Assembly (NCBI RefSeq): GCF_000757825.1
Contig: NZ_CP009451.1
Coordinates: forward strand, 3,906,001 to 3,970,000
DNA length: 64,000 bases
Origin: Cedecea neteri
Lineage (GTDB): Bacteria; Pseudomonadota; Gammaproteobacteria; Enterobacterales; Enterobacteriaceae
Direction of reading: 5' to 3'
Each line of letters begins with the position of its first letter. The first letter of the stretch is position 1. This document shows, in pieces, positions 41,090 to 51,944 of this stretch. The notes under the pieces are model-generated. The model was not told the origin of the DNA, made no database searches, and saw only the letters and a program-made list of their open reading frames with translations. Both the position numbers and the translations under genes were made by a program.

Positions 41090-41100
41090 CAGGAGGAATC

Positions 41101-42000
41101 ATGTCTCGGGTTCAAAGCGGCATTCTGCCGGAACATTGTCGTGCCGCCGTTTGGCTGGAAGCTTCTGTCCAGGGCGACTTCAGCGCGCTGAGCGCAGGGT
41201 GCAAAACCTTTATTGATGCGCTGAATGCTTTCCAGGAAAAATTCCCTGACGCAATGCTCGGGGCCACCATCGGTTTCGGGCACGATCTGTGGCGTGACCT
41301 CAGCAAAGGCGAAGGTGCCGCAGAGCTGAAAAACTTTACGCCATTGGGCAAAGGCCTGGCGCCAGCTACCCAGCATGATGTGATGATCCACATTCTTTCT
41401 CTGCGCCATGACGTGAACTTCTCCGTGGCTCAGGCCGCGCTGGCCGCGTTCGGCGATGCGCTGAAAATTGAAGAAGAGATTCACGGCTTCCGCTGGGTGG
41501 AAGAGCGCGATCTGAGCGGCTTTGTGGACGGAACCGAAAACCCAAAAGGTGAAGAAAATCGCCGCCTGGTTGCCGTTATCAACGAAGGCGTGGATGCCGG
41601 CGGCAGCTACGTGCTGGTGCAGCGTTGGGAACATAACCTGAAGCAGCTTAATCGCCTGAGCGTCCACGACCAGGAGATGATCTTTGGCCGCACCAAACAG
41701 GAAAACGAAGAGATCGACGGCGACGCGCGTCCGGCCACTTCTCACCTGAGCCGCGTCGATCTGAAAGAAGACGGCAAAGGATTGAAGATTGTGCGCCAGA
41801 GCCTGCCTTACGGCACCGCCAGCGGCGTGCACGGCCTCTATTTCATCGCCTATTGCGCGCGTCTGCATAACATTGAGCAGCAGCTGCTGAGCATGTTCGG
41901 CGACACAGACGGCAAGCGCGACGGTATGCTGCGCTTCACTAAGCCGGTCACCGGCGGCTACTACTTCGCGCCTTCGCTCGATAAATTACTGAGCCTGTAA
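41101..42000 (+). CDS. yfeX: Dye-decolorizing-type heme peroxidase YfeX
   Basis: A cytosolic DyP-type peroxidase that binds heme and oxidises porphyrinogens or phenolic compounds; a proposed heme-deferring activity is disputed. The catalytic motif is GFVDGTENP (GXXDG with Asp near 143) and the proximal heme ligand is the His of QRWEHNLKQ (near 215). 299 residues as in E. coli. The start [14 protein letters not shown] follows a strong AGGAGG 5 nt away. Confidence 0.95.
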   Translation: MSRVQSGILPEHCRAAVWLEASVQGDFSALSAGCKTFIDALNAFQEKFPDAMLGATIGFGHDLWRDLSKGEGAAELKNFTPLGKGLAPATQHDVMIHILSLRHDVNFSVAQAALAAFGDALKIEEEIHGFRWVEERDLSGFVDGTENPKGEENRRLVAVINEGVDAGGSYVLVQRWEHNLKQLNRLSVHDQEMIFGRTKQENEEIDGDARPATSHLSRVDLKEDGKGLKIVRQSLPYGTASGVHGLYFIAYCARLHNIEQQLLSMFGDTDGKRDGMLRFTKPVTGGYYFAPSLDKLLSL

Positions 42001-42007
42001 TCCCCTC

Positions 42008-42036
42008 CGGCGTAGCGTTTGCTACGCCGCTTTCTT
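42008..42036 (+). terminator. Terminator after yfeX
   Basis: Perfect 9-bp stem CGGCGTAGC/GCTACGCCG with loop GTTT followed by CTTTCTT. Confidence 0.85.
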
Positions 42037-42157
42037 ATATCCCTTTCTTCTTGTAAATCGCCAAACGGTATATAAAAGCGTTACAGCTTTATCGCTCGTT
42101 ATAAATACACTGAACGTCAGTTAATCATGACTATCATCACATTTATAAGGGCGAAGC

Positions 42158-43174
42158 ATGGCAATCAGGTCAGTCAAAAAAGTATGGAACGCGCTCGCTG
42201 TCTCTTTGCTGCTGGCAGGCTCTGCCCATGCAACAGAGCTGCTGAATAGCTCTTATGATGTGTCGCGTGAGCTTTTTGCCGCGCTAAACCCGCCGTTTGA
42301 GAAACAGTGGGCGCAGGAAAATAACGGCGATAAGCTGACGATAAAACAATCTCATGCCGGGTCATCAAAACAGGCGCTGGCGATTTTGCAGGGCTTAAAA
42401 GCCGACGTTGTAACTTATAACCAGGTGACCGATGTGCAGATCCTGCACGATAAAGGCAACCTGATCCCGGCTGACTGGCAAAGCCGTCTGGGGAACAACA
42501 GCTCGCCTTTCTACTCCACCATGGCTTTCCTGGTGCGCAAGGGCAACCCGAAGAACATCCACGACTGGAGCGACCTGGTGCGCCCGGACGTAAAACTGAT
42601 TTTCCCAAATCCTAAAACTTCCGGGAACGCCCGATATACCTATCTGGCGGCCTGGGGTGCGGCAGACAAAGCTGACGGCGGCGATAAAGCCAAAACCGAG
42701 CAGTTCATGACCCAATTCCTGAAGAACGTCGAAGTGTTTGATACCGGCGGCCGCGGCGCGACGACTTCCTTCGTCGAGCGTGGGCTGGGCGACGTGCTTA
42801 TCTCTTTTGAGTCAGAAGTGAATAACATTCGCAACCAGTACGCCAAAGACGGTTATGAGGTCGTGGTGCCGAAGGTGAACATCCTGGCCGAATTCCCCGT
42901 TGCCTGGGTAGATAAGAACGTGAAGGCCAACGGCACCGAAAAAGCGGCGAAGGATTACCTGAATTATCTCTACAGCCCGCAGGCTCAGACCATCATCACT
43001 GATTACTACTACCGCGTGAATAACCCGCAGGTAATGGGCAAGCTGAAAGATAAATTCCCGCAGACCGAGCTGTTCCGCGTGGAAGATGCGTTCGGTAGCT
43101 GGCCTGAAGTGATGAAAACGCATTTCGCTACCGGCGGGGAGTTGGACAAGCTGTTGGCGGCGGGGCGTAGTTGA
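42158..43174 (+). CDS. cysP: Thiosulfate/sulfate-binding periplasmic protein CysP
   Basis: CysP is the periplasmic binding protein for thiosulfate (and sulfate) of the CysPTWA ABC importer. Signal peptide of about 25 residues (cleavage after SAHA), then the sulfate-binding signature [17 protein letters not shown] and the N-terminal [13 protein letters not shown]. 338 residues as in E. coli. It opens the cys operon and overlaps cysT by 1 bp. Upstream is a TATAAA-type -10 (42099-42104) without a good -35, as expected for a CysB-activated promoter; I could not define a CysB site. Confidence 0.97.
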   Translation: MAIRSVKKVWNALAVSLLLAGSAHATELLNSSYDVSRELFAALNPPFEKQWAQENNGDKLTIKQSHAGSSKQALAILQGLKADVVTYNQVTDVQILHDKGNLIPADWQSRLGNNSSPFYSTMAFLVRKGNPKNIHDWSDLVRPDVKLIFPNPKTSGNARYTYLAAWGAADKADGGDKAKTEQFMTQFLKNVEVFDTGGRGATTSFVERGLGDVLISFESEVNNIRNQYAKDGYEVVVPKVNILAEFPVAWVDKNVKANGTEKAAKDYLNYLYSPQAQTIITDYYYRVNNPQVMGKLKDKFPQTELFRVEDAFGSWPEVMKTHFATGGELDKLLAAGRS

Positions 43175-44007
43175 TGTTTGCCAGTCGCTCAAAACGCGTA
43201 CTGCCGGGGTTTACGCTTAGCCTCGGCACCAGCCTGCTGTTCGTTTGCCTGATCCTGCTGCTGCCGCTGAGCGCGTTGGTGATGCAGCTGGCACAAATGT
43301 CGTTGTCCCAGTACTGGGAAGTTATCACCAATCCGCAGGTGGTCGCCGCCTATAAAGTCACGCTGCTTTCCGCCGCGCTGGCTTCGGTGTTCAACGGCGT
43401 ATTCGGCCTGTTAATGGCGTGGATCCTGACCCGTTACCAGTTTCCTGGCCGTAGCCTGCTTGATGCGCTGATGGATTTACCGTTTGCATTACCGACCGCA
43501 GTGGCAGGTTTAACCCTCGCAGGGCTGTTTTCCGTGAACGGCTGGTACGGCGAGTGGCTGGCGCAGTTCGGCATCAAAGTGACCTATACCTGGCTGGGGA
43601 TTGCCGTCGCGATGGCTTTTACCAGCATTCCGTTCGTGGTGCGTACCGTTCAGCCCGTGCTGGAAGAGCTGGGGCCAGAATACGAAGAGGCCGCTGAAAC
43701 GCTCGGCGCTACGCGCTGGCAGAGCTTCCGCCGCGTGGTGCTGCCTGAGCTGTCTCCGGCGCTGATGGCGGGCGTGGCGCTCTCCTTCACCCGCAGCCTG
43801 GGTGAATTCGGCGCGGTTATCTTTATCGCCGGAAACATCGCCTGGAAGACCGAGGTGACCTCGCTGATGATCTTCGTGCGCCTGCAAGAGTTTGATTACC
43901 CGGCAGCCAGCGCTATTGCCTCGGTTATTCTGGCGGCGTCACTGCTGCTGCTGTTCACCATTAATACGTTGCAGAGTCGCTTTGGTCGGCGCGTGGTAGG
44001 TCACTGA
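43174..44007 (+). CDS. cysT: Sulfate/thiosulfate ABC permease CysT (CysU)
   Basis: One of two membrane subunits of the sulfate/thiosulfate importer, with six membrane segments. The EAA loop that docks on CysA is EYEEAAETLGATRWQSFRRVVLPELSP (about 168-194). 277 residues as in E. coli. The ATG overlaps the cysP stop (ATGA-type coupling). Confidence 0.96.
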   Translation: MFASRSKRVLPGFTLSLGTSLLFVCLILLLPLSALVMQLAQMSLSQYWEVITNPQVVAAYKVTLLSAALASVFNGVFGLLMAWILTRYQFPGRSLLDALMDLPFALPTAVAGLTLAGLFSVNGWYGEWLAQFGIKVTYTWLGIAVAMAFTSIPFVVRTVQPVLEELGPEYEEAAETLGATRWQSFRRVVLPELSPALMAGVALSFTRSLGEFGAVIFIAGNIAWKTEVTSLMIFVRLQEFDYPAASAIASVILAASLLLLFTINTLQSRFGRRVVGH

Positions 44008-44882
44008 TGACGGACGTAACCGCTTTGAAAAGCTACAAACGTTCCCGCATTAACTGGGGGAAATGGGCGCTTATCGCCATCGGCGTGCTGGTCTCTTTCC
44101 TGATTCTGGTGGTGCCGGTCGCGTCTATTTTTGTGGAGGCCTTTTCCAAAGGGCTGATGCCGGCGCTGCAAAATATCGCTAACCCGGACATGCTGCACGC
44201 CATCTGGCTGACGGTGATGATTGCCCTGATTACCGTGCCGGTAAACCTGGTGTTCGGCACGCTGCTTGCCTGGCTGGTGACGCGCTTTAACTTCCCTGGC
44301 CGCCAGCTGCTGCTGACGCTGCTGGATATTCCGTTTGCCGTTTCCCCGGTGGTTGCGGGCCTGGTTTACCTGCTGTTTTACGGCTCTAATGGCCCGCTGG
44401 CGGGCTTCCTTGACGCCCACAACCTGCAGATTATGTTTGCCTGGCCGGGGATGGTGCTGGTGACTATCTTCGTCACCTGTCCGTTTGTGGTGCGTGAGCT
44501 GGTGCCGGTGATGCTAAGCCAGGGCAGCCAGGAAGATGAAGCCGCGATTTTGCTCGGCGCTTCAGGCTGGCAGATGTTCCGCCGCGTGACGTTGCCCAAT
44601 ATCCGCTGGGCGCTGCTTTATGGCGTGGTGCTGACTAACGCCCGCGCTATCGGTGAGTTTGGCGCGGTGTCGGTGGTGTCCGGCTCGATTCGCGGCGAGA
44701 CGTTCTCGCTGCCGTTACAGATTGAATTGCTGCAACAGGATTACAACACCGTCGGCTCGTTTACCGCCGCCGCGCTGTTAACCCTGATGGCGGTTTTGAC
44801 GTTGTTCTTAAAGAGTGCAGTGCAGTGGCGCCTGAATAATCAGGAAAAACGCCTGAAGCAGGAGGAAAATCATGAGCATTGA
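44007..44882 (+). CDS. cysW: Sulfate/thiosulfate ABC permease CysW
   Basis: The second membrane subunit of the importer. Six membrane segments and the EAA loop [29 protein letters not shown] region near 175-200. 291 residues, the E. coli length. The ATG overlaps the cysT stop by one base, and the 3' end overlaps cysA by 11 bp. Confidence 0.96.
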   Translation: MTDVTALKSYKRSRINWGKWALIAIGVLVSFLILVVPVASIFVEAFSKGLMPALQNIANPDMLHAIWLTVMIALITVPVNLVFGTLLAWLVTRFNFPGRQLLLTLLDIPFAVSPVVAGLVYLLFYGSNGPLAGFLDAHNLQIMFAWPGMVLVTIFVTCPFVVRELVPVMLSQGSQEDEAAILLGASGWQMFRRVTLPNIRWALLYGVVLTNARAIGEFGAVSVVSGSIRGETFSLPLQIELLQQDYNTVGSFTAAALLTLMAVLTLFLKSAVQWRLNNQEKRLKQEENHEH

Positions 44883-45957
44883 TATTGCCAATATTAAGAA
44901 GTCTTTTGGACGCACCCAGGTGCTGAACGATATCTCGCTGGATATCCCTTCTGGTCAGATGGTGGCGCTGCTTGGGCCGTCCGGCTCGGGTAAAACCACG
45001 CTGCTGCGTATTATTGCCGGGCTGGAGCATCAGAACAGCGGCCGCATTAGCTTTAACGGCACCGACGTGAGCCGCATGCACGCCCGTGACCGTAAAGTGG
45101 GCTTCGTGTTTCAGCATTATGCGTTGTTCCGCCATATGTCGGTTTTCGACAACATTGCCTTTGGTTTAACCGTTTTGCCTCGTCGCGAGCGTCCTTCCGC
45201 CGCGGGAATCAAGCAGAAGGTCACCAGGCTATTAGAGATGGTGCAGCTTGCCCATCTTGCTGACCGCTACCCGGCGCAGCTTTCCGGCGGGCAGAAGCAG
45301 CGCGTGGCCCTGGCGCGAGCGCTGGCGGTTGAGCCACAGATTCTGCTGCTGGACGAGCCGTTTGGCGCGCTGGATGCTCAGGTGCGTAAAGAGCTGCGCC
45401 GCTGGCTGCGCGAGCTGCATGAAGAATTAAAGTTCACCAGCGTGTTTGTGACCCACGACCAGGAAGAAGCGATGGAAGTTGCTGACCGCGTGGTGGTGAT
45501 GAGCCAGGGGAATATCGAGCAGGTGGATACCCCTGAAACCGTCTGGCGTGAACCGGCAACCCGCTTCGTGCTGGAGTTCCTGGGCGAGGTTAATCGCCTG
45601 AAGGGCGTGATTCGTGGAAGCCAGTTCCACGTGGGTGCACACCGCTGGCCGCTGGGCTTCACGCCGGCCTATCAGGGCGATGTCGATCTGTTCCTGCGCC
45701 CCTGGGAAGTAGACGTGAGCCGCCGTACCAATCTTGATTCGCCGCTGCCGGTGCAGGTGCTGGAAGTCAGCCCACGCGGGCACTATATGCAGCTGGTGGT
45801 GCAGCCGCTCGGCTGGTACAACGAACCGCTCACGGTGGTTCTGAAAGAGCAGCAAATCCCGCAGCGCGGCGAGCGCCTGTTTGTGGGATTACAAAACGCT
45901 CGCCTGTACGAAGGCGTCAACCGTATTCAGGGTGTAGACCTGGCGCAGTCTGCCTGA
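44872..45957 (+). CDS. cysA: Sulfate/thiosulfate import ATPase CysA
   Basis: The cytosolic ATPase subunit. Walker [10 protein letters not shown] (about 35-43), signature [15 protein letters not shown] (about 134-148), Walker [13 protein letters not shown] and the switch His in [13 protein letters not shown]-terminal regulatory TOBE-type domain follows from about 240. 361 residues, slightly shorter than E. coli (365). A terminator lies 28 bp after the stop, before cysM. Confidence 0.96.
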   Translation: MSIDIANIKKSFGRTQVLNDISLDIPSGQMVALLGPSGSGKTTLLRIIAGLEHQNSGRISFNGTDVSRMHARDRKVGFVFQHYALFRHMSVFDNIAFGLTVLPRRERPSAAGIKQKVTRLLEMVQLAHLADRYPAQLSGGQKQRVALARALAVEPQILLLDEPFGALDAQVRKELRRWLRELHEELKFTSVFVTHDQEEAMEVADRVVVMSQGNIEQVDTPETVWREPATRFVLEFLGEVNRLKGVIRGSQFHVGAHRWPLGFTPAYQGDVDLFLRPWEVDVSRRTNLDSPLPVQVLEVSPRGHYMQLVVQPLGWYNEPLTVVLKEQQIPQRGERLFVGLQNARLYEGVNRIQGVDLAQSA

Positions 45958-45984
45958 TAATTTACCCCGACAGGACACGCACAG

Positions 45985-46009
45985 GCGGCCCAATGTGGCC
46001 GCTTTTTTC
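45985..46009 (+). terminator. Terminator between cysA and cysM
   Basis: Perfect 6-bp GC stem GCGGCC/GGCCGC, loop CAATGT, followed by six T. It ends only about 20 nt before the cysM start, so it should reduce cysM readthrough from the cys operon. Confidence 0.8.
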
Positions 46010-46028
46010 TTTTATTGCGGGCAGGCAA

Positions 46029-46940
46029 GTGATCACTTTAGAAAGCACAATTGGCAATACTCCTCTGGTTCGACTGCAGCGCAGCGGGCTGACCAACGGC
46101 AGCGAAATCTGGGTCAAGCTTGAAGGCAATAACCCCGCTGGCTCGGTAAAAGACCGTGCGGCGCTGTCGATGATTGTTCAGGCGGAAAAGCGCGGGGACA
46201 TTAAGCCCGGTGACACGCTCATTGAAGCGACCAGCGGCAATACCGGCATCGCGCTGGCGATGATCGCCGCGCTCAAAGGTTACCGCATGAAGCTGCTGAT
46301 GCCGGACAACATGAGCATGGAACGCAAGGCGGCGATGCAGGCCTATGGTGCAGAGCTGATTCTGGTCAGCAAGGCACAGGGCATGGAAGGCGCGCGCGAG
46401 CTGGCCCAGCAGATGGCCGATCGCGGCGAAGGAAAAATTCTCGACCAGTTTAATAACCCGGATAACCCGCTGGCGCATTACGCCACCACAGGGCCGGAAA
46501 TCTGGCGTCAGACCGAAGGGCGTATAACTCACTTTGTTTCCAGCATGGGCACAACGGGCACGATTACCGGCGTCAGCCGCTTTATGCGCGAGCAAAGCAA
46601 GCCGGTGACAATCGTCGGTCTGCAGCCGGAAGAGGGCAGCAGTATTCCGGGCATTCGCCGTTGGCCTGAAGAGTGGCTGCCGAAGATTTTCAACCCTACG
46701 CTGGTGGATGAAGTCATCGATATGGCGCAGACGGAAGCCGAGCAGACCATGCGCCGCCTGGCGATGGAAGAGGGGATTTTTTGCGGCGTAAGTTCCGGTG
46801 GCGCAGTGGCCGGTGCGTTACGAGTGGCGAAAGCAAATCCGGGAGCCGTGGTAGTGGCGATTATCTGCGACAGGGGTGACCGCTATCTCTCTACCGGCGT
46901 GTTTGGCGAGGAAAGCTACGTTCAGGGTGCGGGTATCTGA
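46029..46940 (+). CDS. cysM: Cysteine synthase B (O-acetylserine sulfhydrylase B)
   Basis: CysM makes cysteine from O-acetylserine and sulfide, or S-sulfocysteine from thiosulfate, using PLP. The PLP lysine is Lys41 in [10 protein letters not shown]; the substrate loop [10 protein letters not shown] and the phosphate-cup [10 protein letters not shown] are present. The GTG at 46029 gives the conserved start [12 protein letters not shown] and 303 residues, as in E. coli; an upstream ATG at 45993 would run through the terminator. Placed next to the thiosulfate importer, as expected. Confidence 0.95.
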   Translation: MITLESTIGNTPLVRLQRSGLTNGSEIWVKLEGNNPAGSVKDRAALSMIVQAEKRGDIKPGDTLIEATSGNTGIALAMIAALKGYRMKLLMPDNMSMERKAAMQAYGAELILVSKAQGMEGARELAQQMADRGEGKILDQFNNPDNPLAHYATTGPEIWRQTEGRITHFVSSMGTTGTITGVSRFMREQSKPVTIVGLQPEEGSSIPGIRRWPEEWLPKIFNPTLVDEVIDMAQTEAEQTMRRLAMEEGIFCGVSSGGAVAGALRVAKANPGAVVVAIICDRGDRYLSTGVFGEESYVQGAGI

Positions 46941-46959
46941 CGCGCCGGAGGAAGGGAAG

Positions 46960-47811
46960 ATGGCTCAGGATAACGATATACAGTCGGTACTGTTTCACGA
47001 CTCGGGCAGGGCGCTGCAGACCGATATTGTCGCGGTACAGTCTCAGGTGGTTTACGGCAGCGTCGGCAACAGCATCGCGGTACCGGCGATTCAGCAGCAC
47101 GGCTGGCGGGTGATGGCGGTGCCGACGGTGTTGTTCAGCAATACGCCGCATTACGATACGTTTTACGGCGGCGTGATCCCGGCAGAGTGGTTCCGCGGTT
47201 ACCTGCGGGCGCTGGAAGAGCGTGACGCCTTACGCGAGCTAAAAGCGGTGACGACCGGTTATATGGGCAGTGCGGAACAGATTCATCTGCTGGCGGACTG
47301 GCTGCGTGAAAGGCGCGCAAGCCATCCTGATTTGCTGATCCTCGTCGATCCGGTTATCGGTGATACGGACAGCGGTATTTACGTCAAACCGGGTATTCCC
47401 GACGCTTATCGTACTGAGCTGTTGCCGTATGCCCAGGGGCTGACGCCAAATCTTTTTGAGCTACATATTCTGACCGGGATGCCGTGCGACACGCTGGAGC
47501 TGGCGGTGATTGCTGCCAGAAGCCTGCTGTCTGACACGCTGCGCTGGGTGGTGATTACCAGTGCGCCGGGGAATAGCGCTGATACGATTTCCGTGGTGAC
47601 TGTGACCGCCGATGCGGTAGATGTGACCAGCCATGAGCGTGTGGTAACCGACCTGAAGGGAACCGGGGATTTGTTCTGTGCCGAGCTGGTCAGCCGTATT
47701 CTGGAAGGGAAGCGGGTTGCGGTGGCGGCAGGTGAGGCGGCGCACAGGGTGTTTGAAGTGATGGCCTGGACCCAGGCTCAGCGCTCAGATGAGCTGATTC
47801 TTCCGCGCTAA
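46960..47811 (+). CDS. pdxK: Pyridoxine/pyridoxal/pyridoxamine kinase
   Basis: PdxK phosphorylates B6 vitamers with ATP in the PLP salvage pathway; E. coli PdxK also accepts hydroxymethylpyrimidine. Ribokinase-type fold with [13 protein letters not shown] near the N-terminus, [13 protein letters not shown] and the catalytic anion hole [14 protein letters not shown]. 283 residues as in E. coli. It follows cysM by 19 bp on the same strand and may be cotranscribed with it; both involve PLP. Confidence 0.95.
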   Translation: MAQDNDIQSVLFHDSGRALQTDIVAVQSQVVYGSVGNSIAVPAIQQHGWRVMAVPTVLFSNTPHYDTFYGGVIPAEWFRGYLRALEERDALRELKAVTTGYMGSAEQIHLLADWLRERRASHPDLLILVDPVIGDTDSGIYVKPGIPDAYRTELLPYAQGLTPNLFELHILTGMPCDTLELAVIAARSLLSDTLRWVVITSAPGNSADTISVVTVTADAVDVTSHERVVTDLKGTGDLFCAELVSRILEGKRVAVAAGEAAHRVFEVMAWTQAQRSDELILPR

Positions 47812-47823
47812 ACGGCTGCCAAT

Positions 47824-47849
47824 AAAAAAGGCACCCTGAGGTGCCTTTT
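47824..47849. terminator. Bidirectional terminator between pdxK and crr
   Basis: Stem GGCACC/GGTGCC with loop CTGA, six A before and four T after; it serves both converging genes. Confidence 0.85.
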
Positions 47850-47862
47850 CTCTGCTTGAATC

Positions 47863-48366
47863 TTACTTCTTGATGCGGATAACCGGGGTTTCGCCAACGG
47901 TTACGCTACCAGTCAGTTTGATCAGCTCTTTGATTTCGTCCATGTTGGAGATAACAACCGGCGTCAGGGTAGACTTGGCTTTCTCTTCCAGCAGCGGCAG
48001 GTCGAACTCAATAACCACGTCGCCTTTCTTCACGCGCTGGCCTTCTTCAGCGATGCGCTTGAAGCCTTCGCCTTTCAGCTCAACGGTGTCGATACCAAAG
48101 TGAACGAACAGCTCAATGCCGCTATCGGATTCGATAGAGAAGGCATGGTTGGTTTCAAAGATTTTACCGATGGTGCCGTCAACCGGTGCAACCATTTTGT
48201 TGCCGGTTGGTTTGATAGCAATACCATCACCAACGATTTTTTCAGCAAAAACGACGTCAGGCACGTCTTCAATGTTAACGATTTCGCCAGACAGTGGAGC
48301 AACGATCTCAATGGTTCCGGTGTCGCTATTGCCTTTATCACCGAACAGTTTACTAAATAACCCCAT
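47863..48366 (-). CDS. crr: PTS glucose-specific enzyme IIA
   Basis: EIIA-Glc carries phosphate from HPr to IIBC-Glc and, by its phosphorylation state, controls adenylate cyclase and non-PTS permeases. The phosphorylated His89 lies in [14 protein letters not shown] and the second active-site His74 in [12 protein letters not shown]. 167 residues against 169 in E. coli, two fewer near the N-terminus. Last gene of ptsH-ptsI-crr, 43 bp after ptsI. Confidence 0.97.
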   Translation of the reverse strand: MGLFSKLFGDKGNSDTGTIEIVAPLSGEIVNIEDVPDVVFAEKIVGDGIAIKPTGNKMVAPVDGTIGKIFETNHAFSIESDSGIELFVHFGIDTVELKGEGFKRIAEEGQRVKKGDVVIEFDLPLLEEKAKSTLTPVVISNMDEIKELIKLTGSVTVGETPVIRIKK

Positions 48367-48409
48367 TAGCCTTCTCTCCTAAGCAGTAATTTGGGCAGCA
48401 TCTCGTGAA

Positions 48410-50137
48410 TTAGCAGATTGTTTTTTCTTCAATGAACTTGTTAACCAGCGTCATTAACTCGTCCGTTGTCGGTTGAGCAAGAGCCTGCTCTGCTAACACT
48501 TTCGCATCTTCGAAGTTCGTGTTACGAATAATCTTCTTGATACGTGGGATAGAAATGGCGCTCATACTGAATTCGTCCAGGCCCATCCCAAGCAACAGAA
48601 GTGTAGCACGTTCGTCGCCCGCAAGCTCACCACACATACCGGTCCATTTACCTTCTGCATGAGAAGCATCAATAACTTGCTTAATCAGAGTCAGTACGGA
48701 CGGTGACATCGGCTGGTAAAGATGTGAAATCATATCATTACCACGGTCAACTGCCAGGGTGTACTGAGTTAAATCGTTGGTGCCGATGCTGAAGAAGTCC
48801 ACTTCTTTGGCCAGGTGACGAGCAATCGTCGCGGCCGCAGGGGTTTCAACCATTACGCCGATTTCGATAGATTCATCGAATGCTTTCCCTTCGTCACGCA
48901 GTTCCTGCTTGTAGATCTCAATCTCTTTTCTCAGCGCACGCACTTCTTCAACGGAGATGATCATCGGGAACATGATGCGCAGTTTGCCGAAAGCAGAGGC
49001 GCGCAGAATGGCACGAACCTGGTCACGCAGGATCTCTTTGCGATCCATGGCGATACGAATTGCACGCCAGCCCAGGAACGGGTTTTCTTCTTTAGGGAAG
49101 TTCATGTACGGCAGCTCTTTGTCGCCGCCGATGTCCATGGTGCGGACGATGACCGCCTGAGAGCCACAGGCTTCAGCCACGGCTTTGTACGCGGCAAACT
49201 GCTCTTCTTCGGTCGGCAGTGAGTCACGGTCCATGAACAGGAATTCGGTACGATACAGACCTACACCTTCTGCGCCGTTACGCTCAGCACCGTCGATATC
49301 ACGCACGGTACCAATGTTGGCGCACACTTCGACCTGATGGCCGTCAAGGGTGATAGCCGGCAGGTCCTTCAGCTTGGCCAGCTCTGCTTTTTCAGAGGCA
49401 ACCTGCTGTTGAACGGCGCGCAGCTCTTCGATCTGCTCGTTGGTCGGGTTAACGTAAACTTTGTTGTTAACCGCATCGAGGATCAGATAGTCGTCGTTTT
49501 TCACGTCGGAGGTCACGCTACCGGTGCCCACAATCGCTGGCAGCTCAAGGGAGCGGGCCATGATAGAGGTGTGGGAGGTACGTCCGCCGATGTCGGTGAT
49601 GAAACCCAGCACCTTTTTCAGGTTCAGCTGTGCGGTTTCAGACGGCGTCAGATCTTTAGCAACCAGGATAACTTCATCCTTAATGGCGCTTAAATCGATA
49701 ATGTTCAGGCCGAGAATGTTCTGCAGCAGACGCTTACCGATGTCACGCACGTCGGCCGCGCGCTCTTTCAGGTATTCGTCATCCAGCTCTTCGAGAGCCG
49801 TGGCCTGGCCTTCAATCACTTCGTACGCAGCAGCGTCCGCCGTGACCAGCTTGTCTTTGATAAGGGCTATGATTTCCTGCTCGAGCTCTTCGTCTTCCAG
49901 CAACATAATGTGGCCTTCGAAGATAGCTTCCTTTTCTTCACCGAAGGTCTCGCCAGCTTTAATTTTGATCGCTTCTAACTGCTCGGATGCTTTGGCGCGC
50001 CCGCTAATGAAACGTTCAACTTCCTGCTCAACTTTGTCGGCAGAAATCTTCTTCCGGTCGATGACAATTTCATCTTCCTTCAGCAAAAGTGCTTTGCCGA
50101 AAGCGATACCCGGGGATGCTAAAATGCCTGAAATCAT
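48410..50137 (-). CDS. ptsI: PTS enzyme I
   Basis: Enzyme I starts the PTS phosphate chain from phosphoenolpyruvate and phosphorylates HPr. The phosphorylated His189 is in [13 protein letters not shown], and the PEP-binding domain shows [18 protein letters not shown] and the catalytic cysteine region [10 protein letters not shown]. 575 residues as in E. coli. It lies 44 bp downstream of ptsH. Confidence 0.98.
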   Translation of the reverse strand: MISGILASPGIAFGKALLLKEDEIVIDRKKISADKVEQEVERFISGRAKASEQLEAIKIKAGETFGEEKEAIFEGHIMLLEDEELEQEIIALIKDKLVTADAAAYEVIEGQATALEELDDEYLKERAADVRDIGKRLLQNILGLNIIDLSAIKDEVILVAKDLTPSETAQLNLKKVLGFITDIGGRTSHTSIMARSLELPAIVGTGSVTSDVKNDDYLILDAVNNKVYVNPTNEQIEELRAVQQQVASEKAELAKLKDLPAITLDGHQVEVCANIGTVRDIDGAERNGAEGVGLYRTEFLFMDRDSLPTEEEQFAAYKAVAEACGSQAVIVRTMDIGGDKELPYMNFPKEENPFLGWRAIRIAMDRKEILRDQVRAILRASAFGKLRIMFPMIISVEEVRALRKEIEIYKQELRDEGKAFDESIEIGVMVETPAAATIARHLAKEVDFFSIGTNDLTQYTLAVDRGNDMISHLYQPMSPSVLTLIKQVIDASHAEGKWTGMCGELAGDERATLLLLGMGLDEFSMSAISIPRIKKIIRNTNFEDAKVLAEQALAQPTTDELMTLVNKFIEEKTIC

Positions 50138-50181
50138 AACCCTACCTTACTTGTGACTGATATTTACGAAGAACCCAGAAC

Positions 50182-50439
50182 TTACTCGAGTTCAGCCATC
50201 AGTTTTACTAAATGTTCAACGGCTTTCTGCTCATCTTCGCCTTCGGCGGAGAGGGTCACTACGGTACCCTGAGTCAGGCCCAGAGTTTGCAGCTTGAACA
50301 GGCTTTTAGCGCTAGCGCTTTTGCCGTTAGAAGTCACGGTGATTTCGGAAGTGAAGCCTTTAGCTTCTTTAACAAACTGAGCAGCAGGGCGGGTATGCAG
50401 ACCGTTCGGAGCGGTAATAGTTACTTCTTGCTGGAACAT
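50182..50439 (-). CDS. ptsH: PTS phosphocarrier protein HPr
   Basis: HPr carries phosphate from enzyme I to the sugar-specific IIA proteins. His15 is the phosphorylation site ([11 protein letters not shown]) and Ser46 is present ([10 protein letters not shown]). 85 residues, identical in length and nearly in sequence to E. coli. The start follows GGGGA. First gene of the pts operon. Confidence 0.98.
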   Translation of the reverse strand: MFQQEVTITAPNGLHTRPAAQFVKEAKGFTSEITVTSNGKSASAKSLFKLQTLGLTQGTVVTLSAEGEDEQKAVEHLVKLMAELE

Positions 50440-50633
50440 TGTATTTCCCCAACTTATAGGTTTAGTGTTGTGGAACTAAAGTCTAGCCTGGCGGCCAAAC
50501 TTTAGCCTGTATCGTTAGCGCCACCGTTGTTGAAACGAAGCACTGGATGCATAGGAATCGCGAATAAAGACGCCAATAGCGTTTCGCCGATTCATAACCA
50601 TTATGCCGTGAAAAGCGAATATGCACCAAATCG

Positions 50634-50648
50634 TTAAATCGATTCAGC
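50634..50648 (-). promoter_or_regulatory. Cra (FruR) binding site upstream of ptsH
   Basis: The minus-strand sequence GCTGAATCGATTTAA fits the Cra consensus RSTGAAWCSNTHHRW at every position. It lies about 195 bp upstream of the ptsH start. E. coli ptsH is a Cra target. The other parts of the 372-bp gap (50440-50811) hold ptsH promoter sequence and the cysK terminator; I could not assign the CRP sites. Confidence 0.55.
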
Positions 50649-50761
50649 AGACCTGACTCACAGCTTGATTAATTTCGCGCATCAAAATAATTGCTGGTTA
50701 AATACCAGACCTGCGGGGGTAAGCGCAATGCCGATGAGGGTGAAAGTTTGATGTATGCCAC

Positions 50762-50790
50762 AAAAAAGCACCCTCGCGGGTGCTTTTTTA
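50762..50790 (-). terminator. Terminator after cysK
   Basis: Stem AGCACCC/GGGTGCT with loop TCGC and T-runs on either side, so it works for minus-strand cysK. Confidence 0.88.
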
Positions 50791-50811
50791 AGCATATATC
50801 AAATACTGGCA

Positions 50812-51783
50812 TTACTGTTGCAGTTCTTTCTCAGTGAACAGATCGGCAAACAAAGCAGTACTCAAATAGCGCTCCCCGGAGGACGGAAGGATAACCACAA
50901 TATTCTTGTTGGTAAAGGCTTCGTCTTCCTGAAGTTTCAGCGCAGCGGCAACGGCGGCGCCGGAAGAAATACCGGCCAGAATACCTTCTTCGTCCATCAG
51001 GCGGCGAGCGGTAGAAATAGCATCGTCATTGCTGATGGTAACGACTTTATCGATAAGCTTAAGGTCCAGGTTACCGGGGATAAAACCCGCGCCGATACCC
51101 TGTATTTTGTGTGGGCCCGGCTTCAGCTCTTCACCGGCCAGCGCCTGAGTAATCACCGGAGAATCCGTTGGCTCTACCGCCACGCTAATCAGCGAGGTTT
51201 TGCCTTTGGTGTTTTTGATGTAGCGGCTGACGCCGGTCAGCGTACCGCCGGTACCTACACCTGCAATAAACATGTCCACTTCACCATCGGTATCTTCCCA
51301 GATTTCCGGGCCGGTGGTTTTTTCATGAATTTCTGGGTTAGCCGGGTTGCTGAACTGCTGCAGCAGCAGGTATTTAGCCGGATCGCTGGCCACGATTTCC
51401 TCGGCCTTCTGGATAGCGCCCTTCATGCCTTTCGCGCCTTCCGTCAGCACCAGGTTTGCGCCCAGGGCTTTTAGCAATTTGCGGCGCTCAATGCTCATGG
51501 TTTCCGGCATGGTTAGCGTCAGTTTATAACCACGCGCTGCCGCGACGTAGGCCAGAGCGATACCGGTGTTGCCACTGGTCGGTTCAACTAACTCCACGCC
51601 TGGTTTCAGCACGCCGCGTTTTTCGGCATCCCAAATCATGTTGGCGCCAATACGGCATTTAACGCTAAAGCTTGGGTTACGGGACTCCACCTTAGCCAGA
51701 ATGCGTCCGTTGCCGATACGGTTCAGGCGAACCAGCGGCGTGTGGCCGATTGTCAGGGAGTTGTCTTCATAAATTTTGCTCAT
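50812..51783 (-). CDS. cysK: Cysteine synthase A (O-acetylserine sulfhydrylase A)
   Basis: CysK makes cysteine from O-acetylserine and sulfide with PLP and binds CysE in the cysteine synthase complex. The PLP lysine is Lys42 in [11 protein letters not shown], the substrate loop is [10 protein letters not shown] and the phosphate site [10 protein letters not shown]. 323 residues as in E. coli. Together with cysM in this window the organism has both isozymes. Confidence 0.98.
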   Translation of the reverse strand: MSKIYEDNSLTIGHTPLVRLNRIGNGRILAKVESRNPSFSVKCRIGANMIWDAEKRGVLKPGVELVEPTSGNTGIALAYVAAARGYKLTLTMPETMSIERRKLLKALGANLVLTEGAKGMKGAIQKAEEIVASDPAKYLLLQQFSNPANPEIHEKTTGPEIWEDTDGEVDMFIAGVGTGGTLTGVSRYIKNTKGKTSLISVAVEPTDSPVITQALAGEELKPGPHKIQGIGAGFIPGNLDLKLIDKVVTISNDDAISTARRLMDEEGILAGISSGAAVAAALKLQEDEAFTNKNIVVILPSSGERYLSTALFADLFTEKELQQ

Positions 51784-51944
51784 GGCTCGTCCTTAACTGT
51801 CTGAATTTTGGGATACCGGTCCAGCATACCCGCTCAGGAAATATGCGGAAGTAAGGAAATAGCATATCTATAGGTGGAAGGGGAATAAGCCAATGCAACA
51901 TGGAATAAGCAATGGCATAAGCGGCTTCCCCTTCCGAAGGGTGG

